DNA from: Heligmosomoides polygyrus polygyrus
Lineage: Eukaryota; Nematoda; Chromadorea; Rhabditida; Heligmosomidae
DNA length: 64,000 bases
Direction of reading: 5' to 3'
Assembly (NCBI GenBank): GCA_947396885.1
Contig: OX377202.1
Span: 82,998,408-83,062,407 of the forward strand
This document shows, one piece after another, positions 1 through 11,097 of this stretch (the first letter of the stretch is position 1; every line of letters starts with the position of its first letter). The notes under the pieces are model-generated. The model had not been told where the DNA came from and ran no database searches. It saw nothing but the letters and a program-made list of their open reading frames with translations. Position numbers and translations under genes: made by a program.

Positions 1-99
1 AAGTTTAGATCTAATTCTGATTTCGAAAGAAAAATTTGATGAGCTCCCTCCTCTTCCTTCCTAGAATTCCTGTAACCTAGAAACTATCAAGCTTGGAAA

Positions 100-108
100 T
101 TTATCTAT

Positions 109-143
<35 letters not shown>

Positions 144-146
144 TAT
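100..146. repeat. (TTTA)n microsatellite
   Basis: About eleven near-perfect TTTA units. Both CR1-like LINEs at 6.4-12 kb end in the same kind of A/T-rich tail on the minus strand, so this may be the tail of an otherwise lost minus-strand LINE. No recognisable LINE coding sequence follows it. The open frame read through it is a by-product of the repeat. Confidence 0.8.
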
Positions 147-2720
147 TTCCTACACTACAATGAGTGCGTCATAAAGTCTCAAATGCTAGGAGCTGTAGGG
201 GTGGAGAAGAGGTCAGACAATAAAAAAAAACGAAAAACTACGAAGACAAAAAACGAAATTGAAAAAAGGAAAACAGAAAAAGTTTGTTGTCCTAGTGATT
301 GCTAATAGCGTAGACTAATAAGAAAAACTGTGCATACAAGTTGGCCATGGTTTACATTATGATAACACAGTTGTCAAAAATAAGATCAGTATGCATATGG
401 CAACCAGCAGATAATAATTCAGGTGATAATTCTAGAAAAGATTTTTTGAGGTCGTACTTGCCCCTCTAGCACTCAGGTCTGGTCGTACAAAGAACGAAGA
501 AACATCAAGGAAATCAAACTTTAATAAGAACAACGCGAAGCTAAGTGGAACATAGCGATGCGCTTGTAAGGACAGGAAAAGCAGTCAACTCAACAGAATA
601 GATTTGATGTATAGCATGATTTGATGTAATGGTCGAAAAGTTTGGAGTGTGCACAAGAGGTGACCAGACAGCGTTATTCTCATCTGTAAACGCTGCTGCT
701 GTAGGATACATGCTGGTAAAATTTATATGCATTGCGTACCACCAGTATGGAGGCACTTTAAAACATGTGGTTTCAGCCTCCCGACGAGAAAACGTTCGAA
801 CGCTGCATATCATCGGATACGAAGCCTGCGAAGTAGAACACCATAAGTAGAATTCTCCATTCTATATGACGTCTTTCAGCGGAATACACTGCAAGAGCTG
901 TATCCACTGTATCACGTGCAGATGTAGCGAAGCGCTGGACAAGTCCACGGCGGAAGTTTTCCTTCCGCGTACGGGAGATTACTGTTTTTTATAATCTTCG
1001 CCAAGCTTAACACTATTTTTGGTTTAGGTTTCCTTCATTTTCGACGCCTGGTTCAGGCGCTTATAATTATAGCATGGCCAATCTTTTCAGTAAAACGGAA
1101 AAGGTAGAAGGATAAAAGGTGAAGGACGACGTTAAATCCTCCCTTTTTGGATACTGCACGTACTCTACCTTTACACAACATCGTGAAGGCAAGATGCATG
1201 CGTATTTCGCCAATGCAATGACTCGCGGTGACAATCCGACGGACAAGTCAGTGCTGTATCCTTTACAGACAAGTCTGGTAGCAGTCCATCAACCCCGAGG
1301 GGTTGGAGCAGCTGGTTGGATAGGGCGGAAAATCCCAACAAAGATCCTGTACTGGGCGTATGTGACGGTACCTCTTCCGACTGCTCTACCACGTGCCCAA
1401 ACTGATCGTGAGGAGAGCTACGTACAACAAATATCCGCCAAAAAACGACTAACAAAAATTCTTCAGATGCTAACTATGTATTGGGTTACTGCAGGGTTAT
1501 AAATTGTGACTTCCGATATCCTTTCCTTATCACACGAAGTTGGAAGATAAAATAGGATGCTCAAAATCCAGCAAATATTTAATGAACTGGGCAGGGACTT
1601 TTCATTTACCTGCCCTTTCATGCAGTTACCAGTTCTGAAAAGGGCAATCCGTCACTTTTGAGTTCCTCGTCTCCCGGTCGACATGTCTCATACTATTCTA
1701 CGATGCTTTATTAGACGGTTCCATCTTATTGTGACGTCAAATTTTTACAAATCTAGCCTACTGTTTCCAATATACATGCCATAAAGCTTGAATACGCAAG
1801 AATAACCAAAAATGGAGCAAAGACTTTTTTCGTTGTGTATCCATTTTTTAAACCTACTTAAAACAATGCTCTCCATGAAATGGATCAGAATCACTCACTG
1901 AGCAATAAATACCATAAAACTATAAAAAGGATTGGACATTCTTAAGGCCAAAGTTTCGAAAACTTTGGAAGAACCCTTATGCAAATTAATATGTATGAAT
2001 TTTGAGTAATTTGGGTTTGGATTTAGGAATTTTTAAGGAAATTCAAAACGTTTCGAATTATTTCTAACTTTTATATAGGGTGGGATTTAACATTCCTTGA
2101 ATGTGTTTAGCCTACTATGGAAGTCGTCTCGTTTGGTTATCAAAAAAAAGAAGGATAAAAAGAACGCGAACAAGAAGAAGACAGCAGAAGACACAACGCA
2201 GTCTTTATGCGCCTCGTTGACCAGACAATTTTCTTCTGTAATGATTCTTTCACTTCGCATGAATCTATAAACCGCATCCATATCTTGCCGTAGTTTGGAT
2301 TTCCTGTTTGTCTTTGTACTGATTTGGGATCATTTTCATTTACGACTTTTGTCAAGTGTTCTCTCAAGAATCGTTACAGTCACCTCCCAGTTCCAACTGC
2401 TTTCTGACAAATTGATCAGCAAAAAGACAGAACGCCTCTTAACCCTTGCTTTCAAACTTAATCAAACAAAATGAAGCGATGAGCTGCTGAATACATGTAG
2501 AGAACGGGGTGGGAAACGAGGGTGCAAATTACCTCAACAAGTGGTAATACGCTTGCGTGAAGGGTTTCGTATCCTTTGTCTTCAACCATTCGCGAAACTT
2601 GACGGTGTTCAGATTCCTTATCTGGAATCGAAATGCCACTGAAGCGAGAAAGCGAGGGCCGAGTGAAAGACCAGTCTTGTATCCTGACCTTCGACCAGCA
2701 GAAATGCATGAAGGATTACT
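147..2720. other. Intergenic, mostly unassigned
   Basis: AT-rich sequence with short open frames in several phases, none with recognisable domains or exon-like borders. The only repeat I can assign is a reversed SINE body near 1240-1345. The stretches 147-1235 and 1350-2720 show nothing further that I can support. Confidence 0.5.
1240..1345 (-). repeat. SINE body fragment
   Basis: Read on the minus strand, this matches the body of the tRNA-derived SINE best seen at 46625-46925. It has the block around ACCAGACTTGTCTG and the downstream GG-rich block next to the tRNA-like head, in the same order. The tRNA-like head is mostly lost. Inference from visual alignment; divergence is high. Confidence 0.5.
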
Positions 2721-2724
2721 TACT

Positions 2725-5700
2725 TTGATACTTTGATGGTCCTTTGTCGGCTGGAGGTCTTCTCAGCGGGGACCACAACTCTTCCAGACCGCTCGATCTC
2801 TGGCTGCATGCATCCAGTGAGGCAGACTCCGCTCTCTGAAAGATCTTGAGAATGAGTCTGCCCATCGCGTTGGCGGTCGTCCCAGTGGTCTCTTATGGTC
2901 TCTCGGGAGCCATTCTGTGACACGGAGACTCCATCTATCGTCCTTTCGTCGAAGCAGGTGTCCGGCCCAGCGATATTTGGACTTATTCATGTACTGCAGC
3001 GGGTCTGCTAATTGCGACTTCTCCCGTAGCTCCGAGCTTCGTAGGCCTTCTTGCCATTGCTGACGAAGGCTTGTCCTTAGAAGACATCTCTCCAGTGCAC
3101 GATACGTAGTTTGCATCGCTCTGGCGATTTTCTTGTTGTCGGGCCAGGTTTCCGTCGCGTAACACATCGCAGGCAGTACAGAGGCGTTGAATATCGAGGC
3201 CCTGAGGCCGGCATCCTTGACCTGATCGGTGACTTCGCGAATCGAACTGAAAGCTGCCCATGCTGCGCGTCTCCTGCGGGCGATTTCAGGAGCGAGGTCG
3301 TTAACCATGTTCAGCTCTCTTCCCAGATAGACGTAGGAGTCGACCTGTTGCAGAGCGACTCCATTTAACCTTATGAGTCCCGTGTCACACCACTGGTTGA
3401 CCATAAATTGCGTTTTGGACATATTCATGTCCAATCCAATCTTCATACCTGCCACATTGAGCTCGTTCAGCATTTCCTCGACTTCTGCCGTGCTGGTAGA
3501 TATGAGAACAATATCGTCGGCGAAGCGAAGGTTGCTGATCCGTTTACCGTCGACAAGGTAGCCTTTATCGTCCCAGTTCAAGTCTTTCATGGCATCCTGG
3601 AGTGCCGCTGTGAATAGCTTGGGAGAAATCGTGTCTCCCTGCCGTACTCCTTTCCCGATAGGAATTTTAAGCTTTCGATCGAACAGCTGGATGGTAGTCG
3701 ATGTGTTCGAGAAGCATTCGTCGAGAAGTCGGATGTAGGGCGATGGTATACCAGCGTGCACAAGTGCGTTCAAAACGGCGTTGATTTCCACAGAGTCGAA
3801 CGCTTTCCGGTAATCCACGAAGACAAGGACAAGTGGGAGGTGGTATTCGCGGCTCCTCTCGATGAGCTGTGAGACAGTCTGAATATGGTCCATGCAGGAG
3901 AAATCCTTGCGAAACCCTGCTTGCTCCACTGGCTGATATTCATCCAAGCAACGCTCCATGCGGTTAAGCAGTATCTTGGTGAAGATCTTGTACACAACCG
4001 AGAGAAGACTGATGGGTCGATAGTTGTTGATATCCTCCTGCTGACCTTTTTTGAAGATTAAAACTGTTTTCGACTCCTTCCATGAGTCCGGAATCCTACC
4101 AATTCGAAGGTAGTGGTTGAAGTGCTTGGCAAGAAGTGAGCAGACGGCACTGCCACCCGCACGAAGGAGATTAGCAGAAATGCCGTCCGGTCCGGGAGCA
4201 GTGCCCGGCTTCATCCTTCTGATGGCATGAGCAACTTCTGATTCCAGAATGGGAGGTACTTCCTCAGCTGGTGGCATCAAGCATTTCGGGACAGTGATGG
4301 AAGAACGGAACAGATCTGTGTAGAATTCCTGAACGATGGCCTCCATCGCTCTTCGAGACGTTTGCGTTGTTCCATCCTTATCCACAAGGGCTGACATTAT
4401 TGCCTTCTGATCGCAGAGATCTCGTTTGCAGCGCTTTATGCTTGAACCTTTCCCAGCCGCTTCTAACAGCTTCAATCTTCTGTAGGCTTGAATGGACTCC
4501 TTCACTGCAATTCGACAGGCCTTCGAGATGGTGACTTTTTCCAGATGGGAAGCATTAGGATCCAGTTTAACAGCTCTTCTTTGCTCCAAGAGTTTAATCG
4601 CATGTGCGTTGAGTCTTGAAGCAGACGGTGATGTGGCTTCGCAAGAGCTGCTAGCACATTTCAGCAGTCCTTTGGAGAGAAGGTCGTAGTCTTCCGATGG
4701 ATCTTCAAGAAGATTCCAATCGTACGACTTTATCGCATATTCCAACTCCTCAGACTTGAATGTGGGGATCCTCACCGGTGCCGGTTTATGAGTGTCACGC
4801 TTGAACATCCTCTTTTTGAGAGTCAGCTTCGCACGGACAAGACGGTGATCCGAGCCGGTGTCAAATGAAGGCAGCACGGAGACGTCGAACAGACTCCAGC
4901 GTCTGTTTGTAAGAACATGGTCGATCTCCGAACGTGTTTCTCCATTTGGGCTTTCCCAGGTCCATCTTCGGTTTGAAGGCTTCTTAAACATAGAATTTCC
5001 ATGGTAGAGACGGCACGCGGATAGGAAGTCTATCAGGCGCTCTCCGTTTTCGTTCCTTGAGGAAGTTCCATGTGGTCCTAGCCTCCATTCGTCGTGATCA
5101 TTCGTACCGACGATAGCGTTAAAGTCACCAACTACAACTTTGTAGTAGCTCTTCTCGTCGTTGACAGTCCTTTCGAACAGCTTGTAGAATTCCTCCTTTT
5201 CTTCATCTGTGGCCGCAGATGTTGGAGCATATCCATTTATGATGGAGATGGTTCCTTGATCTTTGGTTTCCAGACGAAGAACAGCTACTCGCGGACTGAT
5301 GATCTTATAAGAGTCTACTAGGTGGTGCACTGTCGAATTGACGAGAAATCCAACTCCGCCAATATTCTTTCTGTCCACCTTTGCTCCGATAATGAGAAGC
5401 TCGTTGTGGTCGGTCCTTCTTATGGTTTCCGTTCTGCCTTTCGTTTCCTGCAGGGCGATAACGTCGTATTTGATGTTGCGGCTTCTGTAAAGCAGTGTCC
5501 GAAGATCCTGCTCAGATGCGATCGAACGACAGTTATAAGTGCAGACGAACAGGCAGTTTCCGTGTCGTGGTGGGAGGGAGTTTCCGGTAGTCCGATTCCA
5601 ATGACGTCCTGATAGTTTAACTCCGAGATTAGATGGCCCCTCGCCGAAGGTGGATGCAACCGACGTCGTAGAAGTCCACCTCCGGCGCGCGGAGGACTGG

Positions 5701-5830
5701 GGCGCGGGTTTAGTTGTTTGAGCCGTACCGGTGGTCTGGTTACTCACATGTTCCTGGCCAGGGATACAGGAGAGCCGCCCATACACGACAAAGCGTCGCG
5801 TACTGCGTGACCGTTTGTGCCGTTAGCCAC
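2725..5830 (-). mobile_element. RTE-clade non-LTR retrotransposon, apparently full length
   Basis: A minus-strand LINE built around one long open reading frame (see the CDS at 2763-5786). The 3' UTR is very short: about 40 bases after the stop it ends near a TTTGATACTTTGATGG block. The same block ends the second copy near 29600, so this marks the shared 3' end. Single ORF, apurinic-type endonuclease plus reverse transcriptase and minimal 3' UTR are all usual for RTE elements. The 5' boundary is uncertain; GC-rich sequence to about 5890 could be 5' UTR. Confidence 0.88.
2763..5786 (-). CDS. RTE endonuclease-reverse transcriptase (1007 aa)
   Basis: One uninterrupted frame. From about residue 80 an endonuclease/exonuclease/phosphatase domain begins (CTYNCRS, then DVIALQETKG, VVGDFNA and GSDHRLV), carrying the Asn, Glu, Asp and His positions expected for target nicking. 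The reverse transcriptase follows with GTAPGPDG, NYRPISLL, VDYRKAFDS, GVRQGDTISPKLF and the catalytic FADDIVLIS. The C-terminus has the family GRPPTRW block. The length suits an RTE polyprotein. No frameshift or stop was seen, so this copy could be autonomous. A broken relative lies at 29600-30960, and 3' fragments of related elements lie at 40980 and 60455. The start chosen is the first Met of the open frame; the true start could be internal. Confidence 0.9.
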   Translation of the reverse strand: MYGRLSCIPGQEHVSNQTTGTAQTTKPAPQSSARRRWTSTTSVASTFGEGPSNLGVKLSGRHWNRTTGNSLPPRHGNCLFVCTYNCRSIASEQDLRTLLYRSRNIKYDVIALQETKGRTETIRRTDHNELLIIGAKVDRKNIGGVGFLVNSTVHHLVDSYKIISPRVAVLRLETKDQGTISIINGYAPTSAATDEEKEEFYKLFERTVNDEKSYYKVVVGDFNAIVGTNDHDEWRLGPHGTSSRNENGERLIDFLSACRLYHGNSMFKKPSNRRWTWESPNGETRSEIDHVLTNRRWSLFDVSVLPSFDTGSDHRLVRAKLTLKKRMFKRDTHKPAPVRIPTFKSEELEYAIKSYDWNLLEDPSEDYDLLSKGLLKCASSSCEATSPSASRLNAHAIKLLEQRRAVKLDPNASHLEKVTISKACRIAVKESIQAYRRLKLLEAAGKGSSIKRCKRDLCDQKAIMSALVDKDGTTQTSRRAMEAIVQEFYTDLFRSSITVPKCLMPPAEEVPPILESEVAHAIRRMKPGTAPGPDGISANLLRAGGSAVCSLLAKHFNHYLRIGRIPDSWKESKTVLIFKKGQQEDINNYRPISLLSVVYKIFTKILLNRMERCLDEYQPVEQAGFRKDFSCMDHIQTVSQLIERSREYHLPLVLVFVDYRKAFDSVEINAVLNALVHAGIPSPYIRLLDECFSNTSTTIQLFDRKLKIPIGKGVRQGDTISPKLFTAALQDAMKDLNWDDKGYLVDGKRISNLRFADDIVLISTSTAEVEEMLNELNVAGMKIGLDMNMSKTQFMVNQWCDTGLIRLNGVALQQVDSYVYLGRELNMVNDLAPEIARRRRAAWAAFSSIREVTDQVKDAGLRASIFNASVLPAMCYATETWPDNKKIARAMQTTYRALERCLLRTSLRQQWQEGLRSSELREKSQLADPLQYMNKSKYRWAGHLLRRKDDRWSLRVTEWLPRDHKRPLGRPPTRWADSFSRSFRERSLPHWMHAARDRAVWKSCGPR

Positions 5831-5889
5831 CACAAAGTGATGTTCACCCCTTCACCGCGGTGAGGTGGCACATGAAGGGGGCATGAAGG

Positions 5890-6384
5890 ATTAGGCATGT
5901 AATATTGCGCAAATTTTAAGTCGATGTCAAAAACGCAAAGAATAATGGAGTAGGCAGTGCAGCTGAGACCAGCAGTTTTTCATGCGGCGATGGTTTCGTA
6001 GATGTGGGTTCCTGCATCGCTCTTATCATCGCTGATAAAAGGCAGCAGACTCTCCCCGCATTGTCCAACATCGAAGCACAACTGATGTGAAGGTCATTTC
6101 ATAAAAGGTGAATCTATGCTTCTCAAGCCGTCTCGCCTTCTAAAATCTGAATGCAGCACTGATTTTCGTGGGTCCTGGAGCAGAATAGAAATGAGTAACC
6201 ACTTTGCGAACCGAACTGCTTTGTTGTTTTAGTATCCGCCTTACATTCAATGCTTGGTGGGAAGTCAAAATGTGTATGCGGGGCGTTACTCTGAGTGGAT
6301 GAAACAACTTGAGCCTTGTTTGTCATGTAGTGATGATAAAGCCGCGATCACTAGGAAGTATGCAACACATTCAATTTTCTTTCT
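5890..6384. other. Unassigned spacer
   Basis: Between the RTE 5' side and the tail of the old CR1-like LINE I see no coding exon, tRNA-like sequence or inverted repeat. Short open frames here are in random phases. Confidence 0.4.
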
Positions 6385-8150
6385 TAAATGTTTATTTATT
6401 TATGTATTTATCTATTTATTTATTTTTTTAAAAGATGGGCCGCAACCACACGTAGAAGTAGATTGGTAGATTGTAAAAAAACATCCAAGGAGTGAAATAA
6501 AGTACAATAAAAAGAGTACAAAAAACATCCGATGAGATTCATTGCAAACGCAACAGTAGATTCTTGAAACCACGCAGAGATAGACCCAAGGCATCTTGAT
6601 TTGCATTCAAAACAAAGTTGAACTCCATTATACTCCTGTAGGTGAAGAAAGTTGTTCTGGCTCGCGATTTTACAACCGCAACATAGTTTGCCCCTTTTAT
6701 TTCTTGTCAAAGATGAACCGAAAAAGCGGAGTGGGCTAATAGAAACCTTGATGTGAGTATTTTGAGAAACGAGAGAAGATCAAATATTTTCCTTTTACTG
6801 TGAAGACTTGGTAAAGACAACATTTTGGCTCTCTCAGCACTATTTGGTATATGGTAGTAACTGATGCCATAGCATCTCATCATATGCTTACGAGTAAAGC
6901 TGTTTTGAACGCTGTTCAGAAGTCTGATGTCTTTTTTCTTTGTAGGGTTGAAAATGGTGGTTCCGCACTCTACGATGGGCATTATATACGTCTTATATGC
7001 TCGAAGAAGAACATGTGGATTTCTTCTTCCTAAGGTCTCAAAAAGGGATTTCTAGTGCAGGTCAAATCTCAAGTCCCTATATATCAAGAAAGCTAGGTGA
7101 CGAACTTTATTTACTGACTACAAAGTGACAACTCTCAGTTTAGATGCAGAGTTGCCGCTGCCACGGTTCTCTCCAGTAATGAAGCAGTGCAATTTCTCTG
7201 CTGCCAAAGGTAGTTCCCATCTTTCAGCCCAGGAATCTATATAGTTCACCGCTGCTTGAATAGAAATGGTATCGTCTGTCTTCTCAATGGTCTTGTAAAT
7301 CTTAATGTCATCGGCGTACATTTTGCAAACGACTCCGTACCTCGAAACCGCTTGCGACAGTTCGTAGGTGTACATCAGAAACAGCAAAGGTCCATCGAGA
7401 CCTTGCGGTACTCCGCTGAACGTTTTAAAGACATTGGAATACTGTCCCTCTACTTTAACTTGGTATGTCCTTCCTGAGAGAAAATCTCGTATCCAGTCTA
7501 CGGTCATGTGGTGAACGCCCACCATTTGCAGTTTTTGCAGAAATTTTATCAGTGGAACTTTATCAAAGGCCTTACAAAAATCGAAGTATATAACATCTGT
7601 ACGCTTCTTTTTCTCTACAGCTTTTGTCCAGTCATTCAGTGCTGTGAGAGTGGCGGTCTCGATGGACCTTCCTTTTAGGAGTCCAAACTGATTACAGGAG
7701 ATAGCCTTCTTCTCTTCCAGATGCTTTAGAATATGTCGCCGACATTTTTTCAAATGCCCTCGCGAATACGGACGTTATGCTAACTGCTCTGTAGTTTGAT
7801 GGATTACTAAGAGGAGGTTTCTAAGGAATCGAGGTGACAAAAGCGTGTTTCCATCGCTTAGGGACTTCTGCTCTCATGTAGCTCCCGTTGAAAATACATT
7901 CCAAAGGAAATCCTATGTAATCAGCTACGTTTTTGATAAAAGTAAGTGGTATGATATGCATATGATCCGGTGACGCTGAATAACTGTTTGGCCACTCCGC
8001 AATGATCTTAGATATTTCTTTTCTGTGAAACCACGACGAAGCACTCATCTCAGGGAACTCTGTTCGCGCATCATCGTTACCCGATAACAGGTCTTTGCCC
8101 TGGTCATCAACTTTTGTGAACACCTTTTGAAATTTCCTAGCAAGCAAATT
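6385..8150 (-). mobile_element. Old CR1/jockey-like LINE, 3' part (interrupted)
   Basis: Degenerate minus-strand LINE. Reading 5' to 3' from 8150: the start of the reverse transcriptase region (LLARKFQKVFTKVDD), RT core pieces at 7118-7753 (YFDFCKAFDKVP, SGVPQG, KMYADDIKIY) and the C-terminal segment at 6707-6982 (ECGTTIF, LNSVQNSFTRK). A (TAAA)n-type tail ends near 6385. Frames are broken several times, so it is a dead copy. Its 5' half continues at 12053-12930; the younger LINE at 8151-12052 sits between the halves. Confidence 0.85.
7118..7753 (-). pseudogene. Reverse transcriptase fragment of the old LINE
   Basis: A 211-aa frame with the RT palm: YFDFCKAFDKVP contains the first catalytic Asp region, SGVPQG is motif B and MYADDIKIY is the YADD active site. 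It lacks the continuous N-terminal fingers (frame-shifted, at 7821-8147) and the C-terminus (at 6707-6982). About the same region of the intact element at 8924-11050 aligns along its length. Non-functional as it stands. Confidence 0.85.
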
Positions 8151-8274
8151 TATTTATGTATACGTGGAAACCCACGCAAAAAAACAACACATTACGAAAA
8201 AAAATCAGAACACTGAAAACATCAAGAACAGAACCAGTGGTTAGTGAAACAATGTAATCAAAGAAAACGAAGTA

Positions 8275-9066
8275 CTAGGAGACTTCTTGCAGATACCTGT
8301 CAATAATCGTTTTATATTGCCTCAAGGAGTTTGCAAGCACAAATTTCTTTGTTAATTTCAGGAATTCAGTGCCTGCTCTGTTTGTGAAGAAAGTAGATCT
8401 AATATTACTATGAGCTCTAGGAATTTGGATATTCCATGGGCCACCTCTGGTGTTCGAATGAGATATTGAATAGAAGTCATTTACAGAAAGACCCACAGTA
8501 GCATTTATCATCTTATAAATTGTGACCAAATCATATCTTTTCCTGCGACAGGCGAGAGAGCGCAAATTAAAGAGTTTATTCCTTTCAGATGCCAAGGGGA
8601 TGCTGTTGTAGTCATATCCATGTACTCTTATCCAGAGCTTTCTTGTAAAACTGTTTTGCACCGCTTCCAATCTGGCGATTTCTCGCTTGGTATTAGGACT
8701 AAACACAGTAGTACCATACTCTAGCATAGGCCTCACATAGGTCTTGTATGCGCGTAGTAAGTGTACTACTGAGTTCGTTCTTAGGGATTTAAATATACTA
8801 TGTACAACTCTTTCAGCCCTCTTTGCCGTATATTCGCAATGCTCTCTGAAGGAAAGCTTATTGTCCAAAATGAAACCTAAGTCACGCAATGAAACAGTGC
8901 TATTGAGTTGTACTCCACCAAGACTATAAGTATTTCTGTTGGATTGCTGTCCCAGATGGAGAACTTTGGTTTTTTTCCCTTGATAACGGAAGGTCCCACA
9001 TTGTTGACCAATCCGCAACTGCGTTAATTGCAGTTTGGAGAGCAACGTGGTCGTTCTCCTCAACAA
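8275..9066 (-). CDS. LINE ORF2 C-terminal region (shifted frame)
   Basis: Continues ORF2 beyond the break near 8970. True homology starts around TKVLHLGQQ and runs through LGFILDNKLSF, LEYGTTVFSP, LEAVQNSFTRKLW and a C-terminal block ending DRYLQEVS, a layout typical of jockey/CR1 RT C-termini. The upstream residues of this frame overlap ORF2 out of phase and are not real. The one-base shift lies in a homopolymer, so it may be a copying slip in this copy or an assembly error. Confidence 0.8.
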   Translation of the reverse strand: MLRRTTTLLSKLQLTQLRIGQQCGTFRYQGKKTKVLHLGQQSNRNTYSLGGVQLNSTVSLRDLGFILDNKLSFREHCEYTAKRAERVVHSIFKSLRTNSVVHLLRAYKTYVRPMLEYGTTVFSPNTKREIARLEAVQNSFTRKLWIRVHGYDYNSIPLASERNKLFNLRSLACRRKRYDLVTIYKMINATVGLSVNDFYSISHSNTRGGPWNIQIPRAHSNIRSTFFTNRAGTEFLKLTKKFVLANSLRQYKTIIDRYLQEVS

Positions 9067-11050
9067 TGTTCCTGTATATTTTTATGTCATCAGCAAACAT
9101 TTTGCAAGTGACACCGTATTCATCAATCAGAGAGGGAATTTCGGCAGTATAGATAATAAAAAGGACTGGTGAGAGTACGCCTCCTTGAGGGACTCCACTA
9201 GTAACTGGAAGGGACTCGGAAAATGACTCATTGACCTTAACCTGAAAAGATCTTCCAGTTATAAAGTTTTTTATCCAATTAGTTATCCTTGGATGAACAC
9301 CGATTTTCGTCAGTTGGAATATCAGCTTATTTGATGGAACCTTGTCAAAAGCTTTCATAAAGTCAAAGTAAATAACGTCTACATCGATCCTTTCATCAAG
9401 AGCTCTCGTCCAGTCATTTAACGCAGACAGCATTAATGTTTCAGTAGACCTTCCTGCGCGAAACCCGTGCTGATTGGTTGGAATTAGGGAATTTGATTCA
9501 ATATGGGTTACGAGAGCAGATTTGAGTTTCTTTTCGAATATTCTGGCAAAAACGGAAGTGATGCTTATGGGGCGATAATTGGCAACAAGATTGTGAGGTG
9601 CTTTCTTGGGGATCGGAGTAACAAAAGCGTGTTTCCAACGAGCAGGGACTTCTCCTAACATATAACTCGCGTTAAATATGTGCTCCAATGGGTACGATAT
9701 CGCTATGGCAATTTTTTGTATAAAATAAGGTGGCACTTCATCCGGAGTAACGGTAAAGGTTGCAGGTAAGGAAGACAATGCCTCGTAGATTTCTTCCTTG
9801 TAAAACCATATCGAACTTTCCATACTGTGAACAGGGCTCGCGGAATCTAAAGCATCATTATTTGGAAGGGACACCGAGAAGGATTTTTGAAAGTGTTTGG
9901 CGAGCATGGAAGCCTTAGACATATCAGATACTGCTGATAGACCTGCAGCATCCTTCAGGGGTGGGATTCGTTCGGGTCGCTTTAGCACAGAATTTAATAA
10001 GGTGTAAAGAGATGCTTTATTGGGCCTTTCAAGAATTTTTCTTTCAACATATTTGTGATACCTATTCAGAAGCCGATCAAACCTATCGCTCAAAGCTTTG
10101 AAACGGCTAAAGTTGTTCTCACTTGGATGAGTTTGATAATCTGTCCACCTTTTTTGTCTTTGTTCAAAAATCCTGACCAAGTTTGGCGGCAGCTTACCAT
10201 AATTGAGAGGTAGCCTTTCCAAGGGCACGAACTCTTGAATGCAACTGTGCAATATAGATAGGAAGAACTCATATTTGTCGTTAACGGAACGGTATTCCTC
10301 AAGGAGCATTCTCCAATCCAGTGACAGTAGAAACTGACAGATATGAGAATAGTTAGCCTTATGAAATGACCTTCTCAGGCGAAATGCAGGCCTGTTTGTG
10401 AGACACTCAATGGTAAAGAAAATACTTGAGTGATCACTGGATCCAATTGGTGGAAGAATGTCAACGTTCTTAACCAGGCGTGCCTCACTGCTAAGAATGA
10501 GGTCTAACACACTGTCGTTCCGAGTTGGTTTTGAAACATTTTGGTGGAGCTTGCATGATATGCACATCTCCACAAAACGTTTCGAGGCCATACTGACACT
10601 GGAAGGAGAACTCCTAGACCATTCAATGTCTGGCAGATTGAAATCGCCCATAATCACACACTGTGATTTGGAAGAGCAGAGATCGCTTATTGTCTTGATC
10701 AATTGGAGTGTGTGGTTGATAGGAGCGCTAGGTGCCCTATAAATAGCTATTATCCTTAAAGATGCCTGGGGTAGCTTCAAATCACAAGAAAGTAGTTCAA
10801 AGCCATCAGCGATTGATTCAGTCCAAATGGTCTCAAAAACAATTGGAAGCCTAATAAGGATAAGAACTCCACCACCTCTTTTACTTGTCCTATCACATCT
10901 CACATAAGAATATTTGCTGCACAAATCACCAAGAATTGGACCAGCGTCAGTGAATTCATTTAACCATGTCTCTGTCAGAATAACTAAGTCACAATTTAAG
11001 TTTATTAAAGTAAAACGAAGTGGCAAAATATTCTTCTGGATTGATCGCAC
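8924..11050 (-). CDS. LINE ORF2: endonuclease and reverse transcriptase (708 aa to the frame break)
   Basis: The frame is open upstream of 11050 to about 11090, overlapping ORF1. It includes LKCLYCNVRSI, the first endonuclease motif, yet shows no ATG there, so the start is probably by reinitiation or a non-AUG codon. Endonuclease motifs LVILTETW, GDFNLPD and GSSDHSS are present. RT motifs follow: NYRPISITSVF, YFDFMKAFDKVP, SGVPQGGVLSPVLF and MFADDIKIY. The frame stops at 8924 after an A7 run near 8970; the C-terminal part continues in another phase at 8275-9066. Except for that one-base shift the polyprotein looks intact. Confidence 0.85.
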   Translation of the reverse strand: MRSIQKNILPLRFTLINLNCDLVILTETWLNEFTDAGPILGDLCSKYSYVRCDRTSKRGGGVLILIRLPIVFETIWTESIADGFELLSCDLKLPQASLRIIAIYRAPSAPINHTLQLIKTISDLCSSKSQCVIMGDFNLPDIEWSRSSPSSVSMASKRFVEMCISCKLHQNVSKPTRNDSVLDLILSSEARLVKNVDILPPIGSSDHSSIFFTIECLTNRPAFRLRRSFHKANYSHICQFLLSLDWRMLLEEYRSVNDKYEFFLSILHSCIQEFVPLERLPLNYGKLPPNLVRIFEQRQKRWTDYQTHPSENNFSRFKALSDRFDRLLNRYHKYVERKILERPNKASLYTLLNSVLKRPERIPPLKDAAGLSAVSDMSKASMLAKHFQKSFSVSLPNNDALDSASPVHSMESSIWFYKEEIYEALSSLPATFTVTPDEVPPYFIQKIAIAISYPLEHIFNASYMLGEVPARWKHAFVTPIPKKAPHNLVANYRPISITSVFARIFEKKLKSALVTHIESNSLIPTNQHGFRAGRSTETLMLSALNDWTRALDERIDVDVIYFDFMKAFDKVPSNKLIFQLTKIGVHPRITNWIKNFITGRSFQVKVNESFSESLPVTSGVPQGGVLSPVLFIIYTAEIPSLIDEYGVTCKMFADDIKIYRNIVEENDHVALQTAINAVADWSTMWDLPLSREKNQSSPSGTAIQQKYL

Positions 11051-11097
11051 ATTGCAATAAAGGCATTTAAGATTATTGACAGGTGTCCGGGGAGGTT

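Noticed and set aside
93..305. 70-codon open frame at the left edge
   Set aside because: Its first half is the (TTTA)n microsatellite translated as YLFI repeats; there is no domain and no exon border.
541..1502. Several 60-130 codon frames on both strands
   Set aside because: Overlapping frames of similar length on opposite strands, no recognisable domains, and part of the region is a reversed SINE.
8965..8980. Programmed -1 frameshift at A-AAA-AAC in LINE ORF2
   Set aside because: The downstream coding frame requires a +1 change (or loss of one A), not -1, so a copy-specific slip or assembly error is more likely.
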